Source of the DNA: CAYMAZ01 sp964388575 | GTDB lineage: Bacteria > Bacteroidota > Bacteroidia > Bacteroidales > DTU049 | Length of the DNA stretch: 64,000 nucleotides | Assembly: GCA_964388575.1 (NCBI GenBank) | Contig: CAYMAZ010000008.1 | Span: forward strand, 1-64,000 | Direction of reading: 5' to 3' | Part shown: in pieces, positions 18,073 through 26,579 of the stretch | Layout of the letters: each line of letters starts with the position of its first letter | Position numbering within the stretch: the first letter of the stretch is position 1 | Program-made: the position numbers and the translations under genes | The notes under the pieces: model-generated | What the model was told of the DNA's origin: nothing | What the model saw: the letters and a program-made list of their open reading frames with translations, nothing else | The model's database searches: none

Positions 18073-18843
18073 CTATTTGTCTTCCTTTCTGCTTTTTGGA
18101 AAAAAATATCTCATTACACTTTGTTTTTTCTGCTTTTTCCCGAACAATATATTAAGATTATTTTCTGCAGCTAAATTATCAGGCCAAAGTTGCAAAGCAT
18201 GAAAATATTGTTTGGCTGCATTCTCAAAGTCATTACGATGTCTGAATATAATACCCAGATTTGTATAGCTTACAGATAATCTTCTTTTTGTTTCAAACTG
18301 AGCATCAGCAATTTGCTTTGTTCTCTTGCGAATATAGTTGTTTAAATTTGACTTGTTCTTAAACATCTGATCATCTTTTTGAAAGTCTGAGGACACTAAT
18401 GCTTGAACTTCATTTTTCGGTTTGTCTTCCCATTCTTCAAGCCATTTGGAATACAAATCAATACTTTTTAACACATTCATCTCTGCCAGCTGAAATAATG
18501 AGTCTTTTATGATTTGATCTGAATTATTCGAATCCAAAGCCATTGACAAATAAGCAGCAGCTCTGTTATTGTATAAAACCCCTACTTCGTAAGATTCCTT
18601 GTAATGATCAATGTCAGCATATATTTCTTCAATTGAATCCATCAGAAGAAATATATTTTCATAATCCGAATGCTCTGCCAGTGAATTGTATTTTTCATAC
18701 ATTTCATGTGCCCGGACAACACGGGGATCAACTGATTTATTTTCAGCATTATAGTACCAACTTGCAACAAGTACTGCACAAATAACAAGAATCGTCATTA
18801 TTAAAATAAGTACTCTTGTTTGTTTAATTTTCTGAAATTTCAT
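18073..18843 (-). CDS. Membrane-anchored TPR protein
   Basis: 256 residues with an N-terminal membrane anchor (about 10-29, LILIMTILVICAVLVASWYY). The soluble region includes tetratricopeptide-like helices, best seen at about 193-230 (YTNLGIIFRHRNDFENAAKQ, YFHALQLWPDNLAAENNL). It ends in a basic tail. The start lies 2 bases after the symporter stop, so it is the third gene of the DUF4212-like/symporter unit. TPR proteins scaffold complexes; whether this one serves the transporter is unknown. Confidence 0.8.
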   Translation of the reverse strand: MKFQKIKQTRVLILIMTILVICAVLVASWYYNAENKSVDPRVVRAHEMYEKYNSLAEHSDYENIFLLMDSIEEIYADIDHYKESYEVGVLYNNRAAAYLSMALDSNNSDQIIKDSLFQLAEMNVLKSIDLYSKWLEEWEDKPKNEVQALVSSDFQKDDQMFKNKSNLNNYIRKRTKQIADAQFETKRRLSVSYTNLGIIFRHRNDFENAAKQYFHALQLWPDNLAAENNLNILFGKKQKKQSVMRYFFPKSRKEDK

Positions 18844-18845
18844 TC

Positions 18846-20516
18846 TTATTCATGAACCTGTTCAACAAGGAATTTCCTTATTTCAACAGGAGTCGGTTTT
18901 GTGATTTTTGAAACAAAAATATTTGTAATTATCGCCAGTGGAGCTCCAATCCATGCAAAGTACCATGCTCCCAACCAATAATTGACAAAATCCTGAAGGG
19001 GTAATGTGGCACCAACCTTACCAGCAATAAAATAGGTTAGGGAAATAATTGTAACAACACTACCGGCAATAAGGCCCGCAAGAGCACCCTGTTTATTCGA
19101 ACCGCTCCACCATATTCCGAGAAGAAATAATGGAAATATTGTACAACCGGCCATTGAAAATGCAAGAGCTACCAGTTCTGCGATAAGTGCCAATTTAGCC
19201 AATGCAATTACAGCAACAATAACGGCCATAAGAATGGTCCCTAATCTTGCAACAAGAAGTTGTCTTCTTGCACTCGCCTCAGGATTGATTACCTTAACAT
19301 AAAGATCATGTGAAAATGCTGAAGCACCAGCCACCAGCAAACCTGAAACAGTGGAAAAAGCAGCAGAGACAGCTCCAGCAGCTAGCAAGCCTACAATAAG
19401 AGGATTCACATTGCCCAACTGTGCTGTATAAACGACAATAGCATCCTTAGCCAGTGTCCCAACTTCAGGATGAGCAGCAAGCATCTTTCCAAAAGCAGCA
19501 TAAACAGGAGCAGTCCAATATAATATACAAATAAAGAACAATCCCCAAACCACTGACCATCTTGCATCTCTTGAATTAGGAACAACATAAAACCTCTGAA
19601 TAACGTGAGGCAACCCAGCTGTCCCAATCATCAGAGAAAACACAATAGCCATCCATTGAAAAAAAGTTCCTCCGGAAGAAAGAGCCCACGGCATGGCATA
19701 TTCCGGTGAGGCAACAATTGAAAATTGATTTCCGTAATGATTGAATAGTTCTTTCGTTTCACTTATAGGAACTCCAGTAACAATATCAGAAACAACTGAA
19801 CCATATCCAATTGGAGGTAATAACCAGAAATAATCAAATTTAAAAAGCAGAATAAAAAGCGGCACTAAAAAGGAAACAATAATAACAATATACTGAATCT
19901 GCATATTTTTGGTCACTCCGAGCATTCCTGAAATGAGTGTATAAAGTAAAACAACACCTCCTCCTATAAATACAGCCCAAACATAATCTATTCCCATAAT
20001 CCATTTGAACATTATACCAATGCCTCCAAACTGACCCACACAATATGAAATTGAAATAATAATTGTAACAACGGCAGCAGCAATTCTTAATGTTTTAGAA
20101 TAAAATCTGTCTCCAATAAAATCTGAAGCAGTATATTTTCCATATTTTCTAATCTGACCGGCCATTAGAATCAGCAGAAGGACATACCCTCCTGTCCAAC
20201 CGACAACATAAGCCAGTCCATGATATCCTGCCCCAAACATCAATGCTGCCATGCCGAGAAAACTGGCAGCACTCATCCAGTTGGAAGCAATTGCCATCCC
20301 CGAACCAACCCTTGAAATACTTCTTCCTGCAGCATAGTAATCAGAAGTATCCTTCGCACGGAATACAATGCCGACAAGTACAAAAACAACCAGAATACTA
20401 ATTAAAATAATTGCAGGACCGACTTTAAATCCACCTTCAAGCTCAGTTGCTTTGGCAGATGCAAATAACGAAAATGTTGAAATAATCATTATTAGTGAAA
20501 GTAATATCTTTTTCAT
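18846..20516 (-). CDS. Sodium:solute symporter (SLC5/ActP-like)
   Basis: A 556-residue polytopic carrier of the sodium:solute symporter family. It has a leader-like first segment (KKILLSLIMIISTFSLFASA) and about 13 further helices. Family features seen: YYAAGRSISRVGSGMAIASNWMS split by membrane segments, GGYVLLLILMAGQIRKYGKY, and SAAFSTVSGLLVAGASAFSHD near the sodium site. The size and leader fit the acetate/pyruvate-type (VC_2705-like) branch that pairs with a small DUF4212 subunit. The gene just upstream encodes a DUF4212-like protein, which supports the assignment. The substrate is probably a short carboxylate, inferred from family and context. Confidence 0.9.
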   Translation of the reverse strand: MKKILLSLIMIISTFSLFASAKATELEGGFKVGPAIILISILVVFVLVGIVFRAKDTSDYYAAGRSISRVGSGMAIASNWMSAASFLGMAALMFGAGYHGLAYVVGWTGGYVLLLILMAGQIRKYGKYTASDFIGDRFYSKTLRIAAAVVTIIISISYCVGQFGGIGIMFKWIMGIDYVWAVFIGGGVVLLYTLISGMLGVTKNMQIQYIVIIVSFLVPLFILLFKFDYFWLLPPIGYGSVVSDIVTGVPISETKELFNHYGNQFSIVASPEYAMPWALSSGGTFFQWMAIVFSLMIGTAGLPHVIQRFYVVPNSRDARWSVVWGLFFICILYWTAPVYAAFGKMLAAHPEVGTLAKDAIVVYTAQLGNVNPLIVGLLAAGAVSAAFSTVSGLLVAGASAFSHDLYVKVINPEASARRQLLVARLGTILMAVIVAVIALAKLALIAELVALAFSMAGCTIFPLFLLGIWWSGSNKQGALAGLIAGSVVTIISLTYFIAGKVGATLPLQDFVNYWLGAWYFAWIGAPLAIITNIFVSKITKPTPVEIRKFLVEQVHE

Positions 20517-20544
20517 ATTGAATTATTGTTTTAATGAATTAAAC

Positions 20545-21300
20545 TTAAAATTGCCTGGCTGCAGTTTCTTTTCTTTCAATTTTGTCAGTAATAATACAGT
20601 ATATCCAACATAATCCTATAAAAAGGATTAGCAGAAACACAGCTGAATAAAAATAATGAAAAGGAAATCCCAGAAATTTTGTATCTGTCAACACTGAGCG
20701 ATTGTGAATCAGATAAAATGGCATCCCTTTTTCTGTAATTTTTTTATTTTCCTCACTAAACACTTCATAATTTTCGGAACTTAAAGAAAACGGAATTATA
20801 AGTTTACGTGCATCTGTTGCATCAATGTCCAACATTCCGCACACCTTTTCTTCCAAAACTTTCTTGGATTCAATATAAGCAGGGTCCAATAATCCACTCC
20901 CTTCCAATTTTTGCTTTTCAAAGTTTACAACATCCAAATAAAGTTTTTCCTTTTCATCACCTGCCAGTTGAAACAATGCCCATGTAAATCCGTTTGACAT
21001 TGCAGCCTCATACTCAGGTTTAATGTATACTTTCCCAAGAACATACAACAAAGAGCTGGCAAAATTCTTCAATTGAGCTTCATCGGCAGTTTCTGACTTT
21101 ACATTTTCCCATACTGAGATAAATGTGTTGTAGGCAGGTTCAGGCACAGGTTTCTGTATCACCCTAAGTAATATCTGAAAGCCAAATACGGCTATTGCCC
21201 ATATGAGGATCAGCCATATAATCATATTCCTGTTTTTCAATGCTCGGGGACTAACCGGTTTGAAAAAACTAACATGATAGTCGTTTTGATTTGTGTCCAT
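20545..21300 (-). CDS. Oversized DUF4212-like symporter partner
   Basis: A 251-residue protein with two membrane helices (about 26-48 and 215-237) and a soluble block of about 165 residues between them. The ends look like the DUF4212 small-subunit family: IIWLILIWAIAVFGFQILL near the start, and FLGFPFHYFYSAVFLLIL then a short charged tail ending in IERK at the end. That family is normally about 80-100 residues with a short loop, so this copy appears to carry a large helical insertion. I use the ATG at 21300 rather than the in-frame TTG at 21324. It is first in the operon, 28 bases before the symporter. If the family match is right it should assemble with the symporter. Confidence 0.72.
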   Translation of the reverse strand: MDTNQNDYHVSFFKPVSPRALKNRNMIIWLILIWAIAVFGFQILLRVIQKPVPEPAYNTFISVWENVKSETADEAQLKNFASSLLYVLGKVYIKPEYEAAMSNGFTWALFQLAGDEKEKLYLDVVNFEKQKLEGSGLLDPAYIESKKVLEEKVCGMLDIDATDARKLIIPFSLSSENYEVFSEENKKITEKGMPFYLIHNRSVLTDTKFLGFPFHYFYSAVFLLILFIGLCWIYCIITDKIERKETAARQF

Positions 21301-21321
21301 AGGTTTTGGTTGATTAAGCAA

Positions 21322-21329
21322 CAAAAGTA
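21322..21329 (-). promoter_or_regulatory. -7 element of the symporter operon
   Basis: On the minus strand this reads TACTTTTG followed by T, an exact match to TAnnTTTGY, 21 bases before the ATG at 21300. No TTG is seen at -33. Instead the palindrome at 21339-21354 occupies that place. Confidence 0.5.
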
Positions 21330-21338
21330 AAAAATTCG

Positions 21339-21354
21339 TTCAATGAATATTGAA
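21339..21354. promoter_or_regulatory. FNR/CRP-like palindrome between symporter operon and regulator
   Basis: TTCAAT-GAAT-ATTGAA: perfect 6-base arms and a 4-base spacer, the same geometry as the FNR box TTGAT-N4-ATCAA. It lies between the divergent symporter operon and the FNR-like gene and overlaps the -33 zone of the operon promoter. A second short inverted repeat, TTGTTT-AA-AAACAA, is at 21376-21389. Confidence 0.45.
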
Positions 21355-21426
21355 TTTAAATTTTGTGATATAACATTGTTTAAAAACAACTTTATTTCAG
21401 AAAATGATTTACTTTTACAATAAAAA

Positions 21427-22116
21427 ATGAAATTTAGAAAAGATATTCAGTGCAATGAATGTTTGCTAAAATGTGATATATATCTGACATTACGGAAAAA
21501 TGGCAATGATTTTTCCAATGTCAATCCTCTGCATGTCTCCTATCGCAGACATGAAATCATCTGCAAGCAGGGAAATGAGGTCACACATGCCATTTATCTG
21601 GTCAAGGGAACTGCCAAGCTCTATATTGAAGGACTAAACAACCGGAACATCATCCTGTATATCATGAAGCCCCACAGCTACATTGGGTTACTTTCATTTT
21701 TTGAGACCCCAACGTATTCTTATTCAGTTACTGCACTGGAAGATAGTGAGATATGTATGATTGATCTGAATTACATAAAAAAACTTTATGTGGAGAACCA
21801 CGATTTTCTCATCAAACTCAATGAGGCATTTGGCAAATCGGTTGCATCCATCATGCATAAAATTATCACGCTGAATCAGAAAAACATAAGAGGCCGGTTT
21901 GCAGACAGCCTGCTCTATTTATCGAAATTACAAAACAACCTGAGGTTTGAAATGTTACTTACGAGGCGGGAACTTGGAGAATTGTCGGCAATTTCGGAAG
22001 AAAATACAGTCAGACTTCTTACAGAACTTAAAAGAGAAGGAATTATTGAAGTTCAAGGGAGACAAATTACAATACTTGACGACAAACTGTTAAAGAAAAT
22101 CAGCGAGGTTGGATAG
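21427..22116 (+). CDS. Crp/Fnr-family regulator with FNR-like cysteines
   Basis: A 229-residue regulator: a cyclic-nucleotide-type beta-roll (about 38-115), a dimer helix (about 122-150) and a winged helix (about 150-225; LLTRRELGELSAISEENTVR as the HTH, then LKREGIIEVQGRQITI). Cysteines C9, C12 and C16 form CxxCxxxC at the N-terminus, and C110 sits in EICMIDL. E. coli FNR uses C20, C23, C29 and C122; the distance from third to fourth is nearly equal (94 against 93). An oxygen-labile iron-sulfur cluster is therefore plausible but unproven. The gene is divergent from the symporter operon with an FNR-like palindrome between them, so that operon is its likely target. Confidence 0.9.
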   Translation: MKFRKDIQCNECLLKCDIYLTLRKNGNDFSNVNPLHVSYRRHEIICKQGNEVTHAIYLVKGTAKLYIEGLNNRNIILYIMKPHSYIGLLSFFETPTYSYSVTALEDSEICMIDLNYIKKLYVENHDFLIKLNEAFGKSVASIMHKIITLNQKNIRGRFADSLLYLSKLQNNLRFEMLLTRRELGELSAISEENTVRLLTELKREGIIEVQGRQITILDDKLLKKISEVG

Positions 22117-22121
22117 CTTCA

Positions 22122-23258
22122 TCAAAGCATACTGATCATTTTCCCGACAGATTGCCATAATAATCCAGCAGTTTTGTCCCAGGAAAATTCTGTTTTTCTT
22201 CTACGACCAGCAGCCACAAGTTTTTCAGCAAGTTCAGGCTCATTAACAATGCGCATCATTGCTCCGGTGATCGCTTCGGTATCAGAGGGATTTACACACA
22301 GGGCAGCATCGCCGGCAACTTCGGGCATTGAAGTCACATTGGAAGTTATAACCGGTGTCTCTGCATAAAATGCTTCCAGGATGGGAATCCCGAATCCTTC
22401 AAACAGAGATACGTACATCAGTGCAGTTGCCGATGAAATCACAGCTCCCAGCCGATCTGAAGACAACCTTCCTGCAAAAATCACATCATTCTTAAAACGC
22501 ATGATGTTCCAAACATCCTCAAGTTCTTTGTTCCAGATCCAACGATCACCCACAATCATAAACTTTTCCTTAGCTTCGGGGTTTTGTTGTTTGTAATACT
22601 CGAATGCCAGTAATTGATTTGAAAGATTTTTCCTCGGATGTATTGTCCCGACAAATAAAAAATATGGGTGACCATTTGCAAACTGCTCTCTGACTTGATT
22701 TTTCTCCCAATCAGTAAATTTTCTGAATTTCGTATTCGCTCCGTTGTAGACAACATCAATTTCTGAGGGATCTGCACCATATTGACTGACAAGATCCTTT
22801 TTTGTAAATTGTGAAACAGTCGCAATCCGGTTTGGTTTGTGAACAAACTTTGGTGTATATTTCCGTAAATAATTTGAAATTCCAGCAGGGAGATGTTCAG
22901 GATAATGTTCAAAGCCGATGTCATGAATAACGATCAATGACGGAATATTAATTTTCAGCGACATCATGCTGTCAGGATAGATGATAACATCCGGGTTAAT
23001 TTTCCTGATCACAACAGGCAAAACGTATTCAAACCAAAACCTGAGTAAAATAGCTCTGTATCTGGACTTAAAAAAAGTCACAACCGGGATAATGTTATCT
23101 GAAGTAATGAATTTCTTATCATATGGTCTGTCAAAAATATAGTAGAAAGTGTGCTCAGGATTATTTGCAGCGATTCTGCTCATCGTCTCAAAAGTAAACA
23201 CCTCAATACCTGTCATTCTTTCTTGCCTGAGCAAACGGGTATTCACTGCAATCTTCAT
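22122..23258 (-). CDS. Glycosyltransferase family 4 protein
   Basis: A 378-residue GT-B-fold retaining glycosyltransferase. The N-terminal acceptor half begins KIAVNTRLLRQERMTGIE. The C-terminal nucleotide-sugar half has LFVGTIHPRKNL, IFAGRLSSDRLG and the EGFGIPILEAF signature with its paired glutamates, then SMPEVAGDAALCVNP. These belong to glycosyl transferase group 1. The sugar and acceptor are unknown. It converges on the Crp/Fnr gene with a 5-base gap and is divergent from a flippase gene, so a role in surface polysaccharide or lipid-linked glycan assembly is likely. Confidence 0.92.
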   Translation of the reverse strand: MKIAVNTRLLRQERMTGIEVFTFETMSRIAANNPEHTFYYIFDRPYDKKFITSDNIIPVVTFFKSRYRAILLRFWFEYVLPVVIRKINPDVIIYPDSMMSLKINIPSLIVIHDIGFEHYPEHLPAGISNYLRKYTPKFVHKPNRIATVSQFTKKDLVSQYGADPSEIDVVYNGANTKFRKFTDWEKNQVREQFANGHPYFLFVGTIHPRKNLSNQLLAFEYYKQQNPEAKEKFMIVGDRWIWNKELEDVWNIMRFKNDVIFAGRLSSDRLGAVISSATALMYVSLFEGFGIPILEAFYAETPVITSNVTSMPEVAGDAALCVNPSDTEAITGAMMRIVNEPELAEKLVAAGRRRKTEFSWDKTAGLLWQSVGKMISML

Positions 23259-23325
23259 AATTTTGTACTTGGATTTTACAAAGTTAACATTAATTTAAAA
23301 ATTGCCCGGCAAAAACAAAACAGCA

Positions 23326-23358
23326 TTGCGATTTATGATATTTTTGCCTTACTTTTGC
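23326..23358 (+). promoter_or_regulatory. Promoter of the flippase gene
   Basis: TTG (23326-23328), a 21-base spacer and TACTTTTGC (23350-23358) match the Bacteroidota -33/-7 pattern, 20 bases before the ATG at 23378. A second exact -7 match, TATTTTTGC, begins at 23339, so two overlapping promoters are possible. Confidence 0.65.
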
Positions 23359-23377
23359 CTTGGCAACAGTCAATGTT

Positions 23378-24838
23378 ATGCAACGAAAATTTCTTTCAAG
23401 TCTGATCATTCTGCTCGGTGTAAACCTCATCATCAAACCTGTCTGGATACTCGGTATTGACAGGACAGTGCAAAATATTACAGGCCCTGCCGAATATGGT
23501 TTTTACTTTGCCATTCTGAATTTTTCATTTCTGTTCAACATTTTACTGGACTTTGGCATTACTAATTTCAATAACAGAAATATTGCCCAAAATGAGCATT
23601 TACTTCAGAAACACTTTTCTGGTATTTCAATGTTGAAGTTTATGCTTGCTGGACTGTATCTTGCAGCAACATTCATAACTGGGTACATCATTGGATATGA
23701 CAGCAGACAGTTCCATTTTCTGATTTTTTTAAGCATCAATCAGTTTTTGTTATCTTTCATACTTTACCTCCGTTCAAATATTTCCGGATTGCAGCTTTTC
23801 AAAACTGACAGTCTTTTGTCTGTACTTGACAGGTTGTTGATGATAATCTTCTGTTCTGTCCTGATTTGGGGAAATCTGATCAAAGGATCATTCAGGATTG
23901 AATGGTTTATTTATGCACAAACCATTGCCTATGCATGTACTTTTATTATTTGTCTGACGATTGTTGTGATCAAGGCAAAATACAGAAAGCCGGGATGGAA
24001 TCTTGCTTTCTTTTTGCTCATTCTCAGACAAAGCTCTCCTTTTGCACTCTTAATTTTGTTAATGACATTTTATAACAGAATTGACTCTGTTATGCTCGAA
24101 CGTATGCTTCCCGATGGGAATCATCAGGCAGGGATATATGCAGCTGCTTACCGCTTGCTGGATGCCTTTAATATGATCGCTTATCTTTTTTCAGTCATTC
24201 TGCTGCCATTATTTGCACGTATGATTAAACTGAAAGAAAATATTTTGCCAATCATAAGAACATCTTTCAGCCTGTTATTTATTTTCTCTACTTACGTTGC
24301 ATTGTTTACCAGTTTTCACAGCGGAGATCTGATGAGTATTATGTATTACAGCAATACATCTGAATCAGCGGATGTTTTCAGGATTCTGATGTTTTGTCTC
24401 ATTCCTGTTTCCATGACATATGTTTTCGGAACACTTCTGACGGCCAACGGAAGTTTAAAAGTATTAAACATCATTGCATTTTGTGGTATGTTGCTCAACA
24501 TCGGACTCAACCTGCTTGTAATCCCCAGATATGAAGCCATTGGAGCTGCCGCTGTATCACTTATTACACAGTCAATCACTGCTATATTGCAACTTCTCTA
24601 TGTTGTTGTTCTTTTTAAAATTAAACCCGGCTCAGGATATATGCTCAAACTGGGGTTACATTTGATTATACTGATTGCTTCAGTTGCTTTTGTCAGACAG
24701 TTTACTGTAAATACCGGTCTGGCATTTTTGATAAGTGGAACCGTTACATTACTTTCAGCTTTGCTTCTTGGGGTCCTGAAACCGGTAAAATTTATGAAGT
24801 TGATGTTCGACAGGAATTTTGACAAAAATGTTGATTGA
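23378..24838 (+). CDS. Polysaccharide/oligosaccharide flippase (Wzx-like)
   Basis: A 486-residue integral membrane protein with about 12-14 helices, of the polysaccharide-biosynthesis branch of the MOP flippase superfamily. Features: a start region with GVNLIIKPVWILGIDRTVQN, MTFYNRIDSVMLERMLPDG before a YAAAYRLLDAFNMI helix, and a later TLLTANGSLKVLN segment. Such proteins move lipid-linked glycan units across the inner membrane. I take the ATG at 23378; the in-frame TTG at 23360 lies almost on the predicted transcription start. It is divergent from the glycosyltransferase, which fits a shared glycan pathway. Confidence 0.88.
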   Translation: MQRKFLSSLIILLGVNLIIKPVWILGIDRTVQNITGPAEYGFYFAILNFSFLFNILLDFGITNFNNRNIAQNEHLLQKHFSGISMLKFMLAGLYLAATFITGYIIGYDSRQFHFLIFLSINQFLLSFILYLRSNISGLQLFKTDSLLSVLDRLLMIIFCSVLIWGNLIKGSFRIEWFIYAQTIAYACTFIICLTIVVIKAKYRKPGWNLAFFLLILRQSSPFALLILLMTFYNRIDSVMLERMLPDGNHQAGIYAAAYRLLDAFNMIAYLFSVILLPLFARMIKLKENILPIIRTSFSLLFIFSTYVALFTSFHSGDLMSIMYYSNTSESADVFRILMFCLIPVSMTYVFGTLLTANGSLKVLNIIAFCGMLLNIGLNLLVIPRYEAIGAAAVSLITQSITAILQLLYVVVLFKIKPGSGYMLKLGLHLIILIASVAFVRQFTVNTGLAFLISGTVTLLSALLLGVLKPVKFMKLMFDRNFDKNVD

Positions 24839-24853
24839 TTGTGTTAATCAACA
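24829..24853. terminator. Possible bidirectional hairpin over two stop codons
   Basis: An 8-bp inverted repeat (TGTTGATT 24829-24836, AATCAACA 24846-24853, 9-base loop) spans the stop codons of the converging flippase and racemase genes. It is AT-rich with no long T-run, so it is weak as an intrinsic terminator. Confidence 0.3.
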
Positions 24854-25917
24854 ACTTTCTTATCAATGTATTTTGAATTGAGAAGGCGAAGAGCACCCAT
24901 GTAATCCATTTCAAATTCCAGCAGATTACCGACTTTCAGTTTTTGCGGATTATTTTTCAGATCAACAACGATCATATCTGAGCTGGCTCCAATAATATCC
25001 TGATAGCTTTCAACCGGTTTAATGTGCGTTGTATCAACATCCAAAGACCCGATATCAATAATGGCTCTGTGGGAATGTTCATGTTCAGGCGTTTCATCAA
25101 AGTCAAATGCCTCACCTTCAACATTGAGTCCCATTTCACCTGAAGGCGTCATAGGTTTTTCAATAAGCTCAATGATCTCGGCATAAAATCTAATCACATC
25201 ACTATGCATCTCTTTAAATGGCTGATTATGATACACATCCGTACCAATAAACAGAGTCTCACCAACACGAAAATGATTAATTCCGCGAGGCATCCTGTTT
25301 TGAAATATCAGAGGGATTGTTACTGATGCTCCACCAGAAACGAACGGAATTTTTGTGTTAAATTTTGCCTCAACAAGTTCCTTGTACAAACTAAGCTGAA
25401 TGAGTTTGTCTTCGTTGGGCAACACCCCGTACAAACAGGTGAGATTTGTGCCTATTCCAACAACTTCGATATTTGGTAAATTAAAAACCTCAGCATAAAA
25501 GTCAATAAAATCTTCACGCATAACTCCTTCTCTCAACTCTCCCATTTCTATCATAATCAGAATTTTATGAACTTTCCCCTGATTCTGAGCTTCTTTTGAC
25601 AACAGCTTGATGGTAGCAAGCTCTGTGTTGAAACTGATGTCCGCAAATTCCACAACACCTTTCAAAGCACGTTTGGCGGGTGGTTTTATATAAATCGTCT
25701 CTATTGTAGAATCTATTGATTTGATGGTTTTCAGGTTTGAAACTCTGGAATCACAAATCTGTTTCACTCCCAGAGAGATCAGCTCCTTCAAATAGGATTT
25801 CTCTCCGCAAAGCAACTTGGAAACCACAGCCCATTGAATACCATTTCTTTTAAACAAGTCGTCAAGATATTTGTAATTCTCTCTGAGTTTTTGTCTGTTT
25901 AATGTAATAAATGCCAT
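24844..25917 (-). CDS. Alanine/ornithine racemase-family PLP enzyme
   Basis: A 357-residue fold-type III PLP enzyme. It begins FITLNRQKLRENYKYL and has the PLP lysine in WAVVSKLLCG (about K33). Further barrel segments are IKPPAKRA, LIMIEMGELREGVMRED, VVGIGTNLTCLYG and FVSGGASVTIPL, followed by GINHFRVGETLFIG. This pattern fits the alanine/ornithine racemase family rather than canonical Alr. The substrate is uncertain; ornithine, lysine or arginine racemisation is known in relatives. A GNAT acetyltransferase gene lies 6 bases upstream, so the two are co-transcribed and may act in sequence on the same amino acid. Confidence 0.85.
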   Translation of the reverse strand: MAFITLNRQKLRENYKYLDDLFKRNGIQWAVVSKLLCGEKSYLKELISLGVKQICDSRVSNLKTIKSIDSTIETIYIKPPAKRALKGVVEFADISFNTELATIKLLSKEAQNQGKVHKILIMIEMGELREGVMREDFIDFYAEVFNLPNIEVVGIGTNLTCLYGVLPNEDKLIQLSLYKELVEAKFNTKIPFVSGGASVTIPLIFQNRMPRGINHFRVGETLFIGTDVYHNQPFKEMHSDVIRFYAEIIELIEKPMTPSGEMGLNVEGEAFDFDETPEHEHSHRAIIDIGSLDVDTTHIKPVESYQDIIGASSDMIVVDLKNNPQKLKVGNLLEFEMDYMGALRLLNSKYIDKKVVD

Positions 25918-25923
25918 ATGATT

Positions 25924-26367
25924 TTATTTATTTGGACATCTCATTTCAAGATATTTGCTTGAAAAACCGAATTTTTCATACAGAAAACGAGCCGGATTAT
26001 CAGGTTCAACATGTAATTTTACAGAACCTTCTGCTTTTTCAAGTGTTTTACTCATTAATTTTTTTCCCAGTCCCTGACCTCTGTAATCTTTATGTGTTGC
26101 AATATAGACAAGAATATTGGCCGGAATATATCCATCCATTCCTGTTTTATTAACAATCACGGCCCCAACAGGGACATCATTATCTCTGGCCAGCAGGGCA
26201 AAACCTCCGAAAGAATCACCAACTTTCAGGGCATAATTCAAACATCGTTCAATATCTTCTTTCGGATCACCATACTGCTCGAGATGCTCAAACAGAAAAT
26301 CAATAATCTGATTCTTTTCATTCAGATCTGGCATATTTAATTTATCAAACTCTTTCAATAAAAACAT
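25924..26367 (-). CDS. GNAT-family N-acetyltransferase
   Basis: A 147-residue single GNAT domain. The acetyl-CoA site shows as VYIATHKDYRGQGLGKKLMS (about 87-106, R/Q-x-x-G-x-G/A loop). Before it are GGFALLARDNDVPVGAVIV and after it VKLHVEPDNPARFLYEKFGF, the typical last strands. Two ATG starts are possible, at 26367 and 26334; the second gives a protein starting MPDLNEKNQIIDFL. The acceptor is unknown. Together with the downstream racemase, an amino acid or its D-form is a reasonable guess. Confidence 0.87.
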   Translation of the reverse strand: MFLLKEFDKLNMPDLNEKNQIIDFLFEHLEQYGDPKEDIERCLNYALKVGDSFGGFALLARDNDVPVGAVIVNKTGMDGYIPANILVYIATHKDYRGQGLGKKLMSKTLEKAEGSVKLHVEPDNPARFLYEKFGFSSKYLEMRCPNK

Positions 26368-26546
26368 AATTCTTCCTTTAATTTAAATTACACAAATAAA
26401 TTTTTGATTTTCATTCATCAGGACTCAGCTAATTAAATTCAACTAACCAATTTGTGTGAAAAAAATCCTGCGTTTTACAAAATTACAAAAAAAAAATTAA
26501 ATTGTAAAAACATCATAAAGAAACAGGTTTATCACTTCAAAACTTG

Positions 26547-26555
26547 TATATTTGC
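26547..26555 (+). promoter_or_regulatory. -7 element (TATATTTGC) of the lutA-like gene
   Basis: Exact TAnnTTTGY match, 25 bases before the ATG at 26580. The -33 position has no clear TTG. It argues against the in-frame TTG at 26544, which would lie upstream of the transcript. Confidence 0.5.
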
Positions 26556-26579
26556 AAAAATTCGAAAGTATCTTATTTG

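Noticed and set aside
23360..23377. TTG start for the flippase
   Set aside because: It falls just behind a -7 element, about where transcription should begin; the ATG at 23378 gives the usual N-terminus.
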